A DNA stretch of 64,000 bases from Bermanella sp047621325 (GCA_047621325.1 JBLHLT010000001.1:186001-250000); one strand, 5' to 3'. Positions 8,166-16,914 are shown, counted from the stretch's first letter. Notes: generated by a model not told the origin, from the letters alone. Numbers and translations: made by a program.

Positions 8166-9377
8166 ATGAGCAAAGTTATGATCATTGGTGCCGGCGGCGT
8201 CGGCAATGTAGTGACACAAAAATGTGCACAGCTTCCAGATGTATTTACCGATATTATTCTGGCCAGTCGTACAGAAAGTAAATGCAAAGCCATTGCCGAA
8301 GGCGTAAAAGAAAAAACAGGTCAAACCATTCGCACGGCGCAAGTGGATGCCGATAACGTGCCTGAACTAGCCGCCTTATTAAAACAAGAGCAGCCAAAAC
8401 TGGTTATCAACGTGGCGCTACCATATCAAGATCTCACCATTATGGATGCCTGCCTTGAAGCCGGCGTGCATTACATGGACACAGCCAACTACGAGCCTCT
8501 AGACACGGCTAAATTTGAATACCACTGGCAGTGGGCCTACCAAGACAAATTCAAAGAGGCGGGCTTAACCGCATTGCTAGGCAGCGGTTTTGATCCTGGT
8601 GCTACTAACGTATTTACCGCTTATGTGGCAAAACACTACTTTGATGAGATTCACTACCTAGACATCATCGATGTAAATGGCGGCGATCACGGCTACCCGT
8701 TTGCCACTAACTTCAACCCTGAGATCAACATTCGTGAAGTCACCGCGGAATGTCGTCATTGGGAAAACGGCGAGTTTGTTACCACTCCAGCCATGAGCAA
8801 AAAAGCCGCATTCACTTGCCCAGACAATGTCGGTGACTACAATATTTACCGCATGTACCACGAAGAATTAGAAAGCCTATCTAAAAACTTCCCGACGCTA
8901 AAACGTGCGCAGTTCTGGATGAGCTTCTCTGACAACTACCTAAAACACTTAGAAGTATTAGGCAATGTAGGTATGACCGGCATCGAAGCCGTTGAATTTG
9001 AAGGCCAGCAAATTGTGCCTATTCAATTCTTAGCCAAGTTACTGCCGGACCCATCTTCACTTGGGCCTCGCACCAAAGGTAATACCTGTATCGGTACTGT
9101 GGTTCGCGGTATTAAAGATGGCAAAGAGAAAATTGTTTACTGCTATCAAGTTTGCAACCACGAATCGTGCTGGGAAGAAGTGAAATCACAAGCCATTTCT
9201 TACACCACAGGTGTACCGGCCATGATCGGCGCAAAAATGATGGTCGAAGAAAAATGGTTAGAGCCAGGTGTGTTTAACATTGAACAGTTTGATCCTGACC
9301 CTTTCATGGAAGCCATGAACCAATACGGCCTGCCTTGGAAAGTGATTGAGCTAGATGAGTTTAATCTAGACCAATAA
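8166..9377 (+). CDS. Carboxynorspermidine dehydrogenase (saccharopine-dehydrogenase family)
   Basis: The enzyme condenses L-aspartate semialdehyde with diaminopropane or putrescine and reduces the product to carboxy(nor)spermidine. The 403-residue protein starts with a Rossmann motif VMIIGAGGVGNVV and has the family's ALPYQDLTIMDACLEAGVHY, GFDPGATNVF and GGDHGYPFATNF segments. The ATG at 8166 follows GAGAG and removes a ten-residue upstream extension that lacks support. The decarboxylase for the next step lies 178 bases downstream, separated by a repeat, so together they make the alternative spermidine or norspermidine route used by Vibrio and many gut and marine bacteria. Confidence 0.93.
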   Translation: MSKVMIIGAGGVGNVVTQKCAQLPDVFTDIILASRTESKCKAIAEGVKEKTGQTIRTAQVDADNVPELAALLKQEQPKLVINVALPYQDLTIMDACLEAGVHYMDTANYEPLDTAKFEYHWQWAYQDKFKEAGLTALLGSGFDPGATNVFTAYVAKHYFDEIHYLDIIDVNGGDHGYPFATNFNPEINIREVTAECRHWENGEFVTTPAMSKKAAFTCPDNVGDYNIYRMYHEELESLSKNFPTLKRAQFWMSFSDNYLKHLEVLGNVGMTGIEAVEFEGQQIVPIQFLAKLLPDPSSLGPRTKGNTCIGTVVRGIKDGKEKIVYCYQVCNHESCWEEVKSQAISYTTGVPAMIGAKMMVEEKWLEPGVFNIEQFDPDPFMEAMNQYGLPWKVIELDEFNLDQ

Positions 9378-9402
9378 ACTCAATTTTCAATATTCATCCC
9401 GT

Positions 9403-9493
9403 TGGATGGGTTAGGTGCGAGTTTTACGCGTGCCGTAACCCATCAAACTGATGGGTTACGATATTCGTTGCTCTCATATCTAACCCATCCTAC
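9403..9493. repeat. GATGGGTTA-type intergenic repeat, copy 1
   Basis: The element reads GGATGGGTTAGG ... CGTAACCCATCA / TGATGGGTTACG ... TAACCCATCCTAC, that is, nested inverted copies of the motif GATGGGTTA. Related copies lie at 18386, 35651 and 37342 in this window. It separates the carboxynorspermidine dehydrogenase and decarboxylase genes and may form a transcript hairpin. Confidence 0.8.
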
Positions 9494-9555
9494 ATTCCTC
9501 TTTATAAACGCGTTATGACCATAACCGTTTGTTTTGTCACCTGTGAGTCCATCAG

Positions 9556-10746
9556 ATGCAATTTACCGATTTTTCAAAACTGGATTTAAGCCAACTGCCC
9601 TCCCCTTGTTTTGTGGTAGACGAAGTAGCGGTTGAACGTAATCTGCGTATTTTAAACGATGTGCAAACTCGCAGTGGCGCAAAGGTATTACACGCCCTAA
9701 AAGCATTCTCTATGTGGTCATTGGCACCACTGACAACTCAATACTTATCTGGCACCTGCTCAAGCGGTTTACATGAAGCACAATTAGGCAAAGAGTATTA
9801 CGGCGGTGAAGTGCATGTGTTTTCAGCGGCATTTACTGAAAGCGATTTTAAAGAACTACTCACCTTTGCCGATCACATTGTATTTAATACTCCAAGTCAA
9901 TTAATGCGCTTTGCTTCGTTATGCGAGCAAGCCAAAATCACTCGCCCAGAATTACACTTTGGTTTACGCATCAACCCTGAACACAGCGAAGGGGATGTTG
10001 AAATCTACGACCCTTGTGCAGCTGGCTCTCGCCTTGGTACAACCTATGACCAATTGGTGAAAGCACTTGAGACACCACAATGCCAACAGGCATTTAAGTT
10101 AATCAGCGGATTTCATTTTCACACATTATGCGAACAAGATTTTTTACCCCTGCAACGCACACTAAAAGCCGTTGAGCAAAAATTTGGCAGCTGGCTTGTG
10201 AATCTTGAGTGGTTAAACTTTGGTGGTGGACACCACATTACCGCGCCGGGTTATCAAATTGATGACTTAGTTGAGTGCATTAAAAATATTCGTCAAAAAT
10301 ACAATCTAGACGTGTATTTAGAACCCGGTGAAGCCGTGGCTATTGGCACAGGCGTAATGGTTGCTGAAGTATTAGACATTGGTTTTAACCAATTGCCGCA
10401 GGCCATCTTAGATACATCGGCAACCTGCCATATGCCAGACACATTAGAAATGCCGTACCGCCCTGATATTACTGGCAGCGGTGAAGCAAACGAAAAAGCT
10501 CATACCTATCGCCTAGGCGGTTTGACCTGTTTAGCGGGCGATGTCATCAACGATTACAGTTTTGATGAGCCGCTTAAAGTGGGCCAGCGTTTAGTGTTTG
10601 AAGACATGGGCCATTACACCATGGTAAAAACCAGCACGTTTAACGGTACCCGCTTACCCGCTATCGCCATTTGGAATTCTGAGAGCGACAAATTAAAGGT
10701 TGTGCGTGAATTTGGTTATGACGATTTTAAAATGCGCCTGTCCTAA
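9556..10746 (+). CDS. nspC: Carboxynorspermidine decarboxylase
   Basis: This PLP enzyme of the alanine-racemase fold decarboxylates carboxynorspermidine or carboxyspermidine. The 396-residue protein has the PLP lysine in KVLHALKAFSMW (near residue 50), the GFHFHTLCE segment, LNFGGGHHIT, YLEPGEAV and the conserved DTSATCHMPD and EDMGHYTM regions near the C-terminus. The length agrees with NspC. It acts after the dehydrogenase encoded just upstream. I cannot tell from sequence whether the product in this organism is spermidine or norspermidine. Confidence 0.95.
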   Translation: MQFTDFSKLDLSQLPSPCFVVDEVAVERNLRILNDVQTRSGAKVLHALKAFSMWSLAPLTTQYLSGTCSSGLHEAQLGKEYYGGEVHVFSAAFTESDFKELLTFADHIVFNTPSQLMRFASLCEQAKITRPELHFGLRINPEHSEGDVEIYDPCAAGSRLGTTYDQLVKALETPQCQQAFKLISGFHFHTLCEQDFLPLQRTLKAVEQKFGSWLVNLEWLNFGGGHHITAPGYQIDDLVECIKNIRQKYNLDVYLEPGEAVAIGTGVMVAEVLDIGFNQLPQAILDTSATCHMPDTLEMPYRPDITGSGEANEKAHTYRLGGLTCLAGDVINDYSFDEPLKVGQRLVFEDMGHYTMVKTSTFNGTRLPAIAIWNSESDKLKVVREFGYDDFKMRLS

Positions 10747-10789
10747 TTCCACCTTTCCTTTATAATATTTTTAGTTTCACACACTGATA

Positions 10790-10834
10790 TTTTTTTAAGA
10801 TTATACGTTTTCATAAAGTTATAATCTTAAAAAA
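10790..10834. terminator. AT-rich bidirectional terminator hairpin after nspC
   Basis: A perfect 15-bp stem, TTTTTTAAGATTATA paired with TATAATCTTAAAAAA, encloses a 14-base loop. The ends give A- and T-runs on both strands, as for a terminator, though the stem has very little GC. Confidence 0.6.
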
Positions 10835-11086
10835 CTTCACTTCGGATTTACGCGTTTATTCTTTTTTGTTTTTATAAGAAATACTGGTTCATTCAGGCCA
10901 GTCATTTATCCATACCCCAATATATCTACCAACGCGGCCAATCTGATAGCATTTTCGGCCAATGTTTTCATATCAGTTTGCATGAATCACATGGGTGGTT
11001 TAAATATTAATAGCAGTTTCTAATAGCTGACGATAAAAATAAAAATCGATTCGCTATTTACTACCTACTCTGACTAGAGATAAAAA
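10835..11086. other. Leader region of the PLC-like gene
   Basis: Apart from the hairpin at its left edge I see no repeats or ORFs here. It must contain the promoter for the secreted protein at 11087, which has an AGAGATAA ribosome-binding site. Confidence 0.4.
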
Positions 11087-12337
11087 ATGAAATATAAAGG
11101 ACTAATCAAATTGGCCGGGGTGTTCATGTCTACCCTACTAATCTCATCAATAAGCCATGGGATGAGTTCAACACCCGCACCTCAAACCGCCGCATCCGTC
11201 GACGCCATTACTCAGTTTCAAACCAGCTGGGCAGGTAAAGCATTAGATCATCAGCGGAAAATGAATGCCGACACACCGTTAGCCCAATCCAATATTTTAG
11301 GCTCGCATAATTCTTATAATTCAGAAAATTATCGCAATGCCACTCGCTATTTAGACCCACAGCAAAAGCATTCTATTTATGACCAATTACGCATTGGCGC
11401 ACGTTTCATCGAACTTGATGCTCACTGGACAGCACACACTCACGGCTGGCCATGGGAATGGGGAACAGATTTACTACTGTGCCATTCTGGTATTGGTGTT
11501 GATATTGGCGACCTGCACTTAGGTTGCAGCCTTACCGACCGCTTTGTGAAAGATGGCGCAGCCGAAGTGGGCCGTTGGTTAAACGATAATCCAAACGAAG
11601 TGATTATTTTATACTTTGAAGATCATACCGATGGTCGTCATCAACAACTGCTTAACATTATCAATGACAAATTAGCCGGTAAGGTTTACGCCAGTAATGG
11701 CTGTCAGGCGATTCCTAATACGCTGACCAAAAACCAAGTCCGTGCCGCAGGCAAACAAGTGGTGTTATGGAAAGATGGCGGTTGTTCATCTAATAATGGC
11801 ATGAAAAATTTAGCGTTCACCGGCCTAGGTGACATTAACCGTATATGGGAAGATCGCACTGCAGTTGGCGCCATTGGTGCATTTTTCACAAACGGCTCGG
11901 TTAAACGCATTGAAGCGGGCGACGTCACACAAGCCTTTAAAAATGGCGGCAACATTGTCAACCTAGATGACCTAACCCATAACGATGGTCGTATGGCCGC
12001 AGGCATTTGGTCTTGGGATGTGAACGAGCCCAATAACTGGGGCGGCAATCAAGATTGCGCCGTACAGTGGGCTAACGGTCGCTGGGATGATGCCAACTGT
12101 GGCAACCAACACTTCTTTGCGTGCAAGCATAATCAAACCAATGAATGGAATATTTCAACTTACAGCGATGTGTGGAGCGATGGCCAAAACGCCTGTGACA
12201 TTTTAGGTGATTATCGCTTTAGCGCACCAAAAAATAGCCAAGAAAACGAAGCACTTAAAGATGCTAAAAATGGCATAAGCCATGTTTGGATCAACGCGAA
12301 TGATTTATCAAATGAAGGGAACTGGGTATCACAATAA
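11087..12337 (+). CDS. Secreted PI-PLC-X-like phosphodiesterase with C-type-lectin-like C-terminus
   Basis: The 416-residue protein has a signal peptide (about residues 1-25). Its PLC-X-like TIM-barrel region has the paired catalytic histidines in GSHNSYNS (H74) and LLCHSG (H133) and the acidic ARFIELDAHW segment near 105-114. The C-terminal third carries C-type-lectin-like signatures: EPNNWGGNQDCA and GRWDDANC...FFACK around residues 314-345, then ACDILGDYRFSAPKNSQENE and VWINANDLSNEGNWV near 368-415. These two halves are in the reverse of the usual lectin-fold order. It probably cleaves a phosphodiester in an extracellular lipid or glycan. The start ATG has an AGAGATAA upstream, and the gene stands alone between two terminators. 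Confidence 0.8.
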   Translation: MKYKGLIKLAGVFMSTLLISSISHGMSSTPAPQTAASVDAITQFQTSWAGKALDHQRKMNADTPLAQSNILGSHNSYNSENYRNATRYLDPQQKHSIYDQLRIGARFIELDAHWTAHTHGWPWEWGTDLLLCHSGIGVDIGDLHLGCSLTDRFVKDGAAEVGRWLNDNPNEVIILYFEDHTDGRHQQLLNIINDKLAGKVYASNGCQAIPNTLTKNQVRAAGKQVVLWKDGGCSSNNGMKNLAFTGLGDINRIWEDRTAVGAIGAFFTNGSVKRIEAGDVTQAFKNGGNIVNLDDLTHNDGRMAAGIWSWDVNEPNNWGGNQDCAVQWANGRWDDANCGNQHFFACKHNQTNEWNISTYSDVWSDGQNACDILGDYRFSAPKNSQENEALKDAKNGISHVWINANDLSNEGNWVSQ

Positions 12338-12357
12338 TTTAAAACACGCTTAAAAAG

Positions 12358-12387
12358 AAAAGCCGCTATATGGGTAGCGGCTTTTTT
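12358..12387 (+). terminator. Rho-independent terminator of the PLC-like gene
   Basis: AGCCGCTA-TATGGG-TAGCGGCT is followed by a T-run. A short A-run upstream means that it may also serve the converging small membrane protein gene. Confidence 0.85.
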
Positions 12388-12391
12388 ATAC

Positions 12392-12595
12392 TTAATTTAA
12401 ATTCTCATCCTGTTTGTCTGCTTTAACTCGCCCAAACAATAATACCATCACGATACCAACAAACACCGCACAGGCTCCAACAGGTTGAGTCCACGGCCAG
12501 ACATACACTTGGCGCATGAGAATCGTGCCCAAGATAATGAGTACTAAACCGACCCACCATTTAATCGGCTTTTTAAACCAGTTGAGTAATTCCAT
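12392..12595 (-). CDS. Small two-helix membrane protein, unknown function
   Basis: From the ATG at 12595 the product has 67 residues: a short amphipathic start (MELLNWFKKPIKWW), one hydrophobic helix VGLVLIILGTILM, a loop with WPWTQPVG, a second helix and a charged tail. The frame opens 20 codons further upstream inside the preceding gene, but that extension is charged and overlaps a repeat unit. It follows the fumarylacetoacetase-family gene by 25 bases and may be cotranscribed. I do not recognise the family. Confidence 0.6.
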   Translation of the reverse strand: MELLNWFKKPIKWWVGLVLIILGTILMRQVYVWPWTQPVGACAVFVGIVMVLLFGRVKADKQDENLN

Positions 12596-12600
12596 ATTTT

Positions 12601-12625
12601 TCGCCCGCAGGTGCGGCCTCTTACA
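12601..12625. repeat. Solitary REP-like unit overlapping a stop codon
   Basis: On the minus strand this reads TGTAAGAGGCCGCACCTGC followed by GGGCGA, the same pattern as the inverted right ends of the elements at 34379-34528 and 34566-34713. The TAA stop codon of the upstream fumarylacetoacetase-family gene is part of the unit. Confidence 0.55.
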
Positions 12626-13280
12626 ATACTTGTGAGGTAAAACTAAACTGTTCATCTAAAACCGTTTTTAGTTGATCACCACTTTCTAATGGCCCAACCC
12701 CTGCAGGCGTGCCCGTTAAAATCACATCGCCCGGTTGCAGCGTGAAAATAGTACTGATATACGCAACCAAGTCAGCAATAGAGGTAATCATTTGTGTGCT
12801 ATTACCCATTTGTTTTTGTTCACCATTTTTGATTAATTCAATGGCTATGTTGTCTTTGTTTGATAATTCAGAAACCGCCACCCATTTACCTAGTGGGCAA
12901 GCCCCATCAAAACCTTTCGCGATTTCCCACGGGTGAGATTTTTCTTTTAACTTACTTTGCACATCACGCAAGGTTAAATCCAACGCCACCGTTACATGGC
13001 TTACATAATCCCAAGCATTATCCGCGGAGATATTTTTTGCCTGCTTTGATATTAATAACGCAATTTCAGCTTCGTGGTGCACGCTACCTTGATCTTGCGG
13101 AATAGAAAAGCCATTTTCTAAACTCACCACTGAAGTGGCAGGCTTAATAAATAAGATGGGCGCATCAGGGATTTCGTTCCCCAGCTCTTTGGCATGTTCG
13201 GCATAGTTGCGACCAACACACACCACTTTGCCCAGTGGTAAATCTAACGTTTGGTTTTGTTGGGTTTGGTGTTGAAACAT
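12621..13280 (-). CDS. Fumarylacetoacetate hydrolase family protein (YcgM-like acylpyruvase)
   Basis: The 219-residue length equals that of E. coli YcgM. The fold signatures are VVCVGRNYAEHAKELGNE at the N-terminus, the metal-binding acidic residues in HHEAEIALLI and LDLTLRDVQ, KGFDGACPLG, and the C-terminal GDVILTGTPAGVGPL. Such enzymes cleave acylpyruvates or decarboxylate oxaloacetate; the substrate here is not evident. The ATG at 13280 is preceded only by a weak GAG-containing site. A REPIN begins 15 bases upstream, and the stop codon lies in another REP-like unit, so both ends of the gene abut mobile-type repeats. Confidence 0.9.
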   Translation of the reverse strand: MFQHQTQQNQTLDLPLGKVVCVGRNYAEHAKELGNEIPDAPILFIKPATSVVSLENGFSIPQDQGSVHHEAEIALLISKQAKNISADNAWDYVSHVTVALDLTLRDVQSKLKEKSHPWEIAKGFDGACPLGKWVAVSELSNKDNIAIELIKNGEQKQMGNSTQMITSIADLVAYISTIFTLQPGDVILTGTPAGVGPLESGDQLKTVLDEQFSFTSQVL

Positions 13281-13295
13281 TGAACCAGCTCACCT

Positions 13296-13359
13296 GTGGG
13301 AGGGCGCTTGCGCGCGATAACTTTATACGGGAGCCTATCGCGCGCAAGCGCCCTCCCAC
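13296..13359. repeat. REPIN (paired REP hairpin) copy A
   Basis: GTGGGAGGGCGCTTGCGCGC and its exact inverse GCGCGCAAGCGCCCTCCCAC flank a short spacer, so the whole 64 bases can fold into one long hairpin. The same arms recur at 13874, 18454 and 37430. It lies immediately beside the RAYT gene, as expected for a REPIN served by that transposase. Confidence 0.92.
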
Positions 13360-13375
13360 AACATAATGAATTATT

Positions 13376-13819
13376 TTATTCTAACCAGACTGAATCCCAA
13401 TAAGGATACATCCCTAACTCTCTTACTAAGTTAGCTCTCAGTGGGTTTGCAACAATATAACGAGCCACATTAATTAAAGCTTCATCTGATCTTATAGCAT
13501 GATCATGAAAGCCGTCTTGCCAAATTTTCATTTTTGACTTACGAGAGAAATCTGATTTCACTCTCGCGACCGTTCTAGACAAGGTACCTTCAGTTAATAC
13601 AAACAACCAATGAACATGATCAGGCATGATGCAAAAGGTTAACGTTTTTGAATACCCCTGATCATCACTGTTTTTTAAACAGTGTCTAAACATGTTAGCA
13701 ACGTCAAAATCGCTAAAGATAGGCTTCCGATTTTCTGTGGTAAACGTCACATGATAGGCAGCATTGATTATTGATTGGCGGCCTCGTCTAATATCTGAAG
13801 AGCCTTTTAGCACTGTCAT
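13376..13819 (-). CDS. REP-associated tyrosine transposase (RAYT)
   Basis: The 147-residue Y1/HUH enzyme belongs to the IS200-like transposase superfamily. It shows the N-terminal YHVTFTTENRKPIF strand, the metal-binding HUH motif in MPDHVHWLF (H68, H70) and the catalytic tyrosine in ARYIVANPLRANLV (Y121), a pattern characteristic of RAYTs. RAYTs nick at REP sequences and are thought to spread them. The start ATG at 13819 has AAGGA seven bases upstream, so the gene looks intact and translated. It is bracketed by near-identical REPIN hairpins 16 bases downstream of its stop and 54 bases upstream of its start. Confidence 0.93.
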   Translation of the reverse strand: MTVLKGSSDIRRGRQSIINAAYHVTFTTENRKPIFSDFDVANMFRHCLKNSDDQGYSKTLTFCIMPDHVHWLFVLTEGTLSRTVARVKSDFSRKSKMKIWQDGFHDHAIRSDEALINVARYIVANPLRANLVRELGMYPYWDSVWLE

Positions 13820-13873
13820 GAATCATCCTTGATTCTTATTACTTAATTAAACGTCTCAAATAATATTATTGCT

Positions 13874-13939
13874 GTGGGAGGGCGCTTGCGCGCGATTCTA
13901 TATAGTATTCCAATTAATCGCGCGCAAGCGCCCTCCCAC
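13874..13939. repeat. REPIN copy B
   Basis: The arms are identical to those of copy A (GTGGGAGGGCGCTTGCGCGC and its inverse), with a different spacer; the total is 66 bases. It lies between the RAYT gene and the end of the D-2-hydroxyglutarate dehydrogenase gene. Confidence 0.92.
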
Positions 13940-13956
13940 CTGTTTTCTAATTCATG

Positions 13957-15351
13957 CTACGCGTCGATAACTTTACCCGGATTCATAATATTCTTAGGAT
14001 CAAACACCGCTTTCATGGCACGCATATAATCAATCTCAACGGCGCTACGGGTGTATTCTAAATATGGTTTTTTGGTCATGCCCACGCCGTGCTCGGCTGA
14101 AACAGAACCTTGATATTTTTCAACAATCTCAAATACCCAAGTGCTTACCTTGGCACATTTTTCAAAGAACTCTTCTTTGGCCAGTGCATCAGGTTTAAGA
14201 ATATTTAAATGCAGGTTACCGTCGCCAATGTGGCCAAACCAAATAATTTCAAAGTCTGGGTATTCTTTATTAACCACCTCTTCAATTTCAGTTAAGAACG
14301 GTGGTACTTTTGAAACCACAACGGAAATGTCGTTTTTGTATGGGGTCCACTCTGCGATGGTTTCAGAAATATCTTCACGCAAGCGCCATAGATTTTTCGC
14401 TTGGGTTTCACTTTGAGAAATCACGCCATCTATCACCCAGCCTTCTTCCATGCAGTGTTCGAATAATTCCATGGCAACATCCATATCGGCATCACTCAGG
14501 GCTTCAAATTCGATCAAGGCGTAGTATTCGGCTTCGGTTTCAAATGGCGCAGGCACATCACCACGGGCAATCACTTTGCTCATGGCTTTGTGAGAAAAAA
14601 ATTCAAACGCGGTTAAATCCATTCTGCCTTGGTAAGCGTGTAACACACTCATGATGGCATCTAACTCAGGTATACCTAATACCAACACGTTTAGGTTTTT
14701 AGGCGTGCGGGTTAGACGCATTGTGGCTTCTGTCACAATACCCAAGGTACCTTCGCCGCCAATGAACAGCTGACGTAAGTCATAACCTGTGTTGTTTTTA
14801 ACAAGGTCTTTGTTTAGCTCTAGGATGTCACCTTTGCCGGTAACTACTTTAAGGCCTGCAACCCAATCACGGGTCATGCCGTATTTGATCACTTTAATGC
14901 CACCAGCATTGGTACCGATGTTGCCACCAATTTGGCTAGAACCCGCAGACGCGAAATCCACTGGGTAGTACAAGCCCTGCTCTTCCGCGAATACTTGCAG
15001 CTGCTCAGTAATTACACCAGCGCCACACCGTACGGTACGGTCGGTTAGGCTAAAATCACTGATGGTGTTCATATAATCAAGCGCAACAACCACTTCGCCA
15101 TTTGCCGCAACAGCACCTGCACTTAAACCCGTACGACCGCCAGATGGCACAATCGCGAACTCTAACTCGTTCGCGGCTTTTACAATCTCGGCCACTTGTT
15201 CAGTGGTTTTTGGGAAGGTAATGGCAAGGGGTTTGGGAGCGTATATCTTGGTCCAATCTTTACCGAAAGTTTCTAAACTGTCAGCATCGGTTTTGACTTT
15301 ATCATCACCAAGAATGGCTTGAAGGCGGCTAATTACGGCGTTTTGACTCAT
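13957..15351 (-). CDS. FAD-linked D-2-hydroxyglutarate dehydrogenase (D-lactate dehydrogenase-like)
   Basis: The 464-residue flavoprotein of the VAO/PCMH family has an N-terminal FAD-binding part (VPSGGRTGLSAGAV, ASAGSSQIGGNIGTNAGG, FIGGEGTLGIVTEA) and a C-terminal FAD-oxidase domain with the metal-binding segments GHIGDGNLHLNI and SAEHGVGMTKK. Glycolate and D-lactate oxidases share this fold, but it diverges directly from serA. In Pseudomonas, D-2-hydroxyglutarate dehydrogenase is paired with SerA because SerA makes D-2-hydroxyglutarate from 2-oxoglutarate while regenerating NAD. That context makes 2-hydroxyglutarate the likely substrate, with electrons passing to an electron-transfer flavoprotein or quinone. 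Confidence 0.85.
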   Translation of the reverse strand: MSQNAVISRLQAILGDDKVKTDADSLETFGKDWTKIYAPKPLAITFPKTTEQVAEIVKAANELEFAIVPSGGRTGLSAGAVAANGEVVVALDYMNTISDFSLTDRTVRCGAGVITEQLQVFAEEQGLYYPVDFASAGSSQIGGNIGTNAGGIKVIKYGMTRDWVAGLKVVTGKGDILELNKDLVKNNTGYDLRQLFIGGEGTLGIVTEATMRLTRTPKNLNVLVLGIPELDAIMSVLHAYQGRMDLTAFEFFSHKAMSKVIARGDVPAPFETEAEYYALIEFEALSDADMDVAMELFEHCMEEGWVIDGVISQSETQAKNLWRLREDISETIAEWTPYKNDISVVVSKVPPFLTEIEEVVNKEYPDFEIIWFGHIGDGNLHLNILKPDALAKEEFFEKCAKVSTWVFEIVEKYQGSVSAEHGVGMTKKPYLEYTRSAVEIDYMRAMKAVFDPKNIMNPGKVIDA

Positions 15352-15584
15352 ATGGTTACCCTAAAATACAGTCTCTGAGGCGGCTTGGTTGGCTATATGA
15401 GCCATTTGCAACAGTTGTTGCATACATTTCCGTGCCGCTGGGGCTTCTTTCAAAGTGGATTATGATACCATATGCGCCTGAATTTAGACTCAAGTTTTAC
15501 ACGACCGCTACTGGCAGGGCCTCTCGCTCGCAAGACCAATATTAGGCCGCCATAAAACGCTTTACCGTTAATAAGGCTCAGACC

Positions 15585-16814
15585 ATGACAGATACATCTT
15601 TAGATAAAAGCAAAATCCGCATTCTGTTATTAGAAGGCGTTCACCAGACTGCCCTTGATACTTTGACGTCTGCTGGCTATACCAACATCGAATACGTAAA
15701 AACCGCCCTAACTGGCGATGCGCTTAAAGAAAAGATCAAAGACGCGCACTTTGTGGGTATTCGTTCTCGTACTCAATTAACCGAAGACGTATTCGCCGCC
15801 GCTGAAAAACTCATCGCGGTAGGTTGTTTCTGCATCGGTACTAACCAAGTAAACCTGACCTCTGCTGCTAAGCGTGGTATCCCTGTATTTAACGCACCCT
15901 ACTCTAACACCCGTTCAGTTGCTGAGTTGGTATTGGGTGAAGCAATCTTGATGCTACGTGGCATCCCTGAGAAAAACGCCGCTTGCCACCGTGGTGGCTG
16001 GATCAAGTCTGCTGAAGGCAGCTACGAAATTCGTGGCAAAAACTTAGGTATTGTTGGTTACGGCAGCATCGGTTCTCAGCTATCTGTATTGGCTGAAGGC
16101 CTTGGCATGAAAGTGTTCTTCTACGACACCATCACCAAATTGCCATTAGGTAACGCCACTCAAGTGGAAACCATGGACGAACTATTGGCCATGTCTGACA
16201 TCGTGACGCTACACGTGCCAGAAACCACTGACACCAAAGACATGATGGGCGCTGAAGAGTTCGCCAAAATGAAAAAAGGCGGTCTGTTCATCAATGCCGC
16301 TCGCGGTACGGTTGTAGATATCCCAGCATTGGCGGACGCACTTAAAAGCGGCCACATTGGCGGCGCTGCTATCGACGTATTCCCGAAAGAACCTAAAGGT
16401 AACGATGACGAATTCATGTCTGAGCTACGCGGCCTAGACAACGTAATTCTAACGCCGCACATTGGTGGTTCAACGCAAGAAGCACAAGCCAACATCGGTA
16501 AAGAAGTAGGTGAAAAACTATCTACTTATTCTGATACTGGCGCCACGCTATCTGCGGTTAACTTCCCACAGGTTTCTTTGCCACAACACGGTAACTTCCA
16601 CCGTATTCTTCACATCCACGAAAACGTACCGGGTGTATTGAATAAAATTAACACCATCTTTGCTGAAAACAACATCAACATTCTTGGTCAGTTCTTACAA
16701 ACCACAGCCGACATTGGTTATGTTGTAATTGATGTTGACGCTTCTGCTGGTGAACTGGCGCTTGAAAAAGTATTAGAAGTTGAAGGCACTATCCGTGCAC
16801 GTGTACTTTTTTAA
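15585..16814 (+). CDS. serA: D-3-phosphoglycerate dehydrogenase
   Basis: The enzyme oxidises 3-phosphoglycerate to 3-phosphohydroxypyruvate, the first step of serine synthesis. The 409-residue protein has the NAD-binding GIVGYGSIGSQL motif, the catalytic Arg and Glu of the D-hydroxyacid dehydrogenase fold, the catalytic His in LTPHIGGSTQEAQ, and a C-terminal ACT domain (about residues 335-409, HIHENVPGVLNKIN) that usually binds serine as feedback inhibitor. Its length matches E. coli SerA (410). The gene diverges from the 2-hydroxyglutarate dehydrogenase gene, leaving 233 bases for both promoters. Confidence 0.97.
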   Translation: MTDTSLDKSKIRILLLEGVHQTALDTLTSAGYTNIEYVKTALTGDALKEKIKDAHFVGIRSRTQLTEDVFAAAEKLIAVGCFCIGTNQVNLTSAAKRGIPVFNAPYSNTRSVAELVLGEAILMLRGIPEKNAACHRGGWIKSAEGSYEIRGKNLGIVGYGSIGSQLSVLAEGLGMKVFFYDTITKLPLGNATQVETMDELLAMSDIVTLHVPETTDTKDMMGAEEFAKMKKGGLFINAARGTVVDIPALADALKSGHIGGAAIDVFPKEPKGNDDEFMSELRGLDNVILTPHIGGSTQEAQANIGKEVGEKLSTYSDTGATLSAVNFPQVSLPQHGNFHRILHIHENVPGVLNKINTIFAENNINILGQFLQTTADIGYVVIDVDASAGELALEKVLEVEGTIRARVLF

Positions 16815-16882
16815 GAAGCTTAGTGTGAAATAAGAGACGAAATACGTAACAACGCTTTCGTTTCTACCTTTCATAAATAAGA

Positions 16883-16914
16883 AACCTCAATCAGAAATGG
16901 TTGAGGTTTTTTTA
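16883..16914 (+). terminator. serA terminator
   Basis: AACCTCAA and TTGAGGTT enclose a short loop and are followed by a T-run, about 70 bases after the serA stop. Confidence 0.85.
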
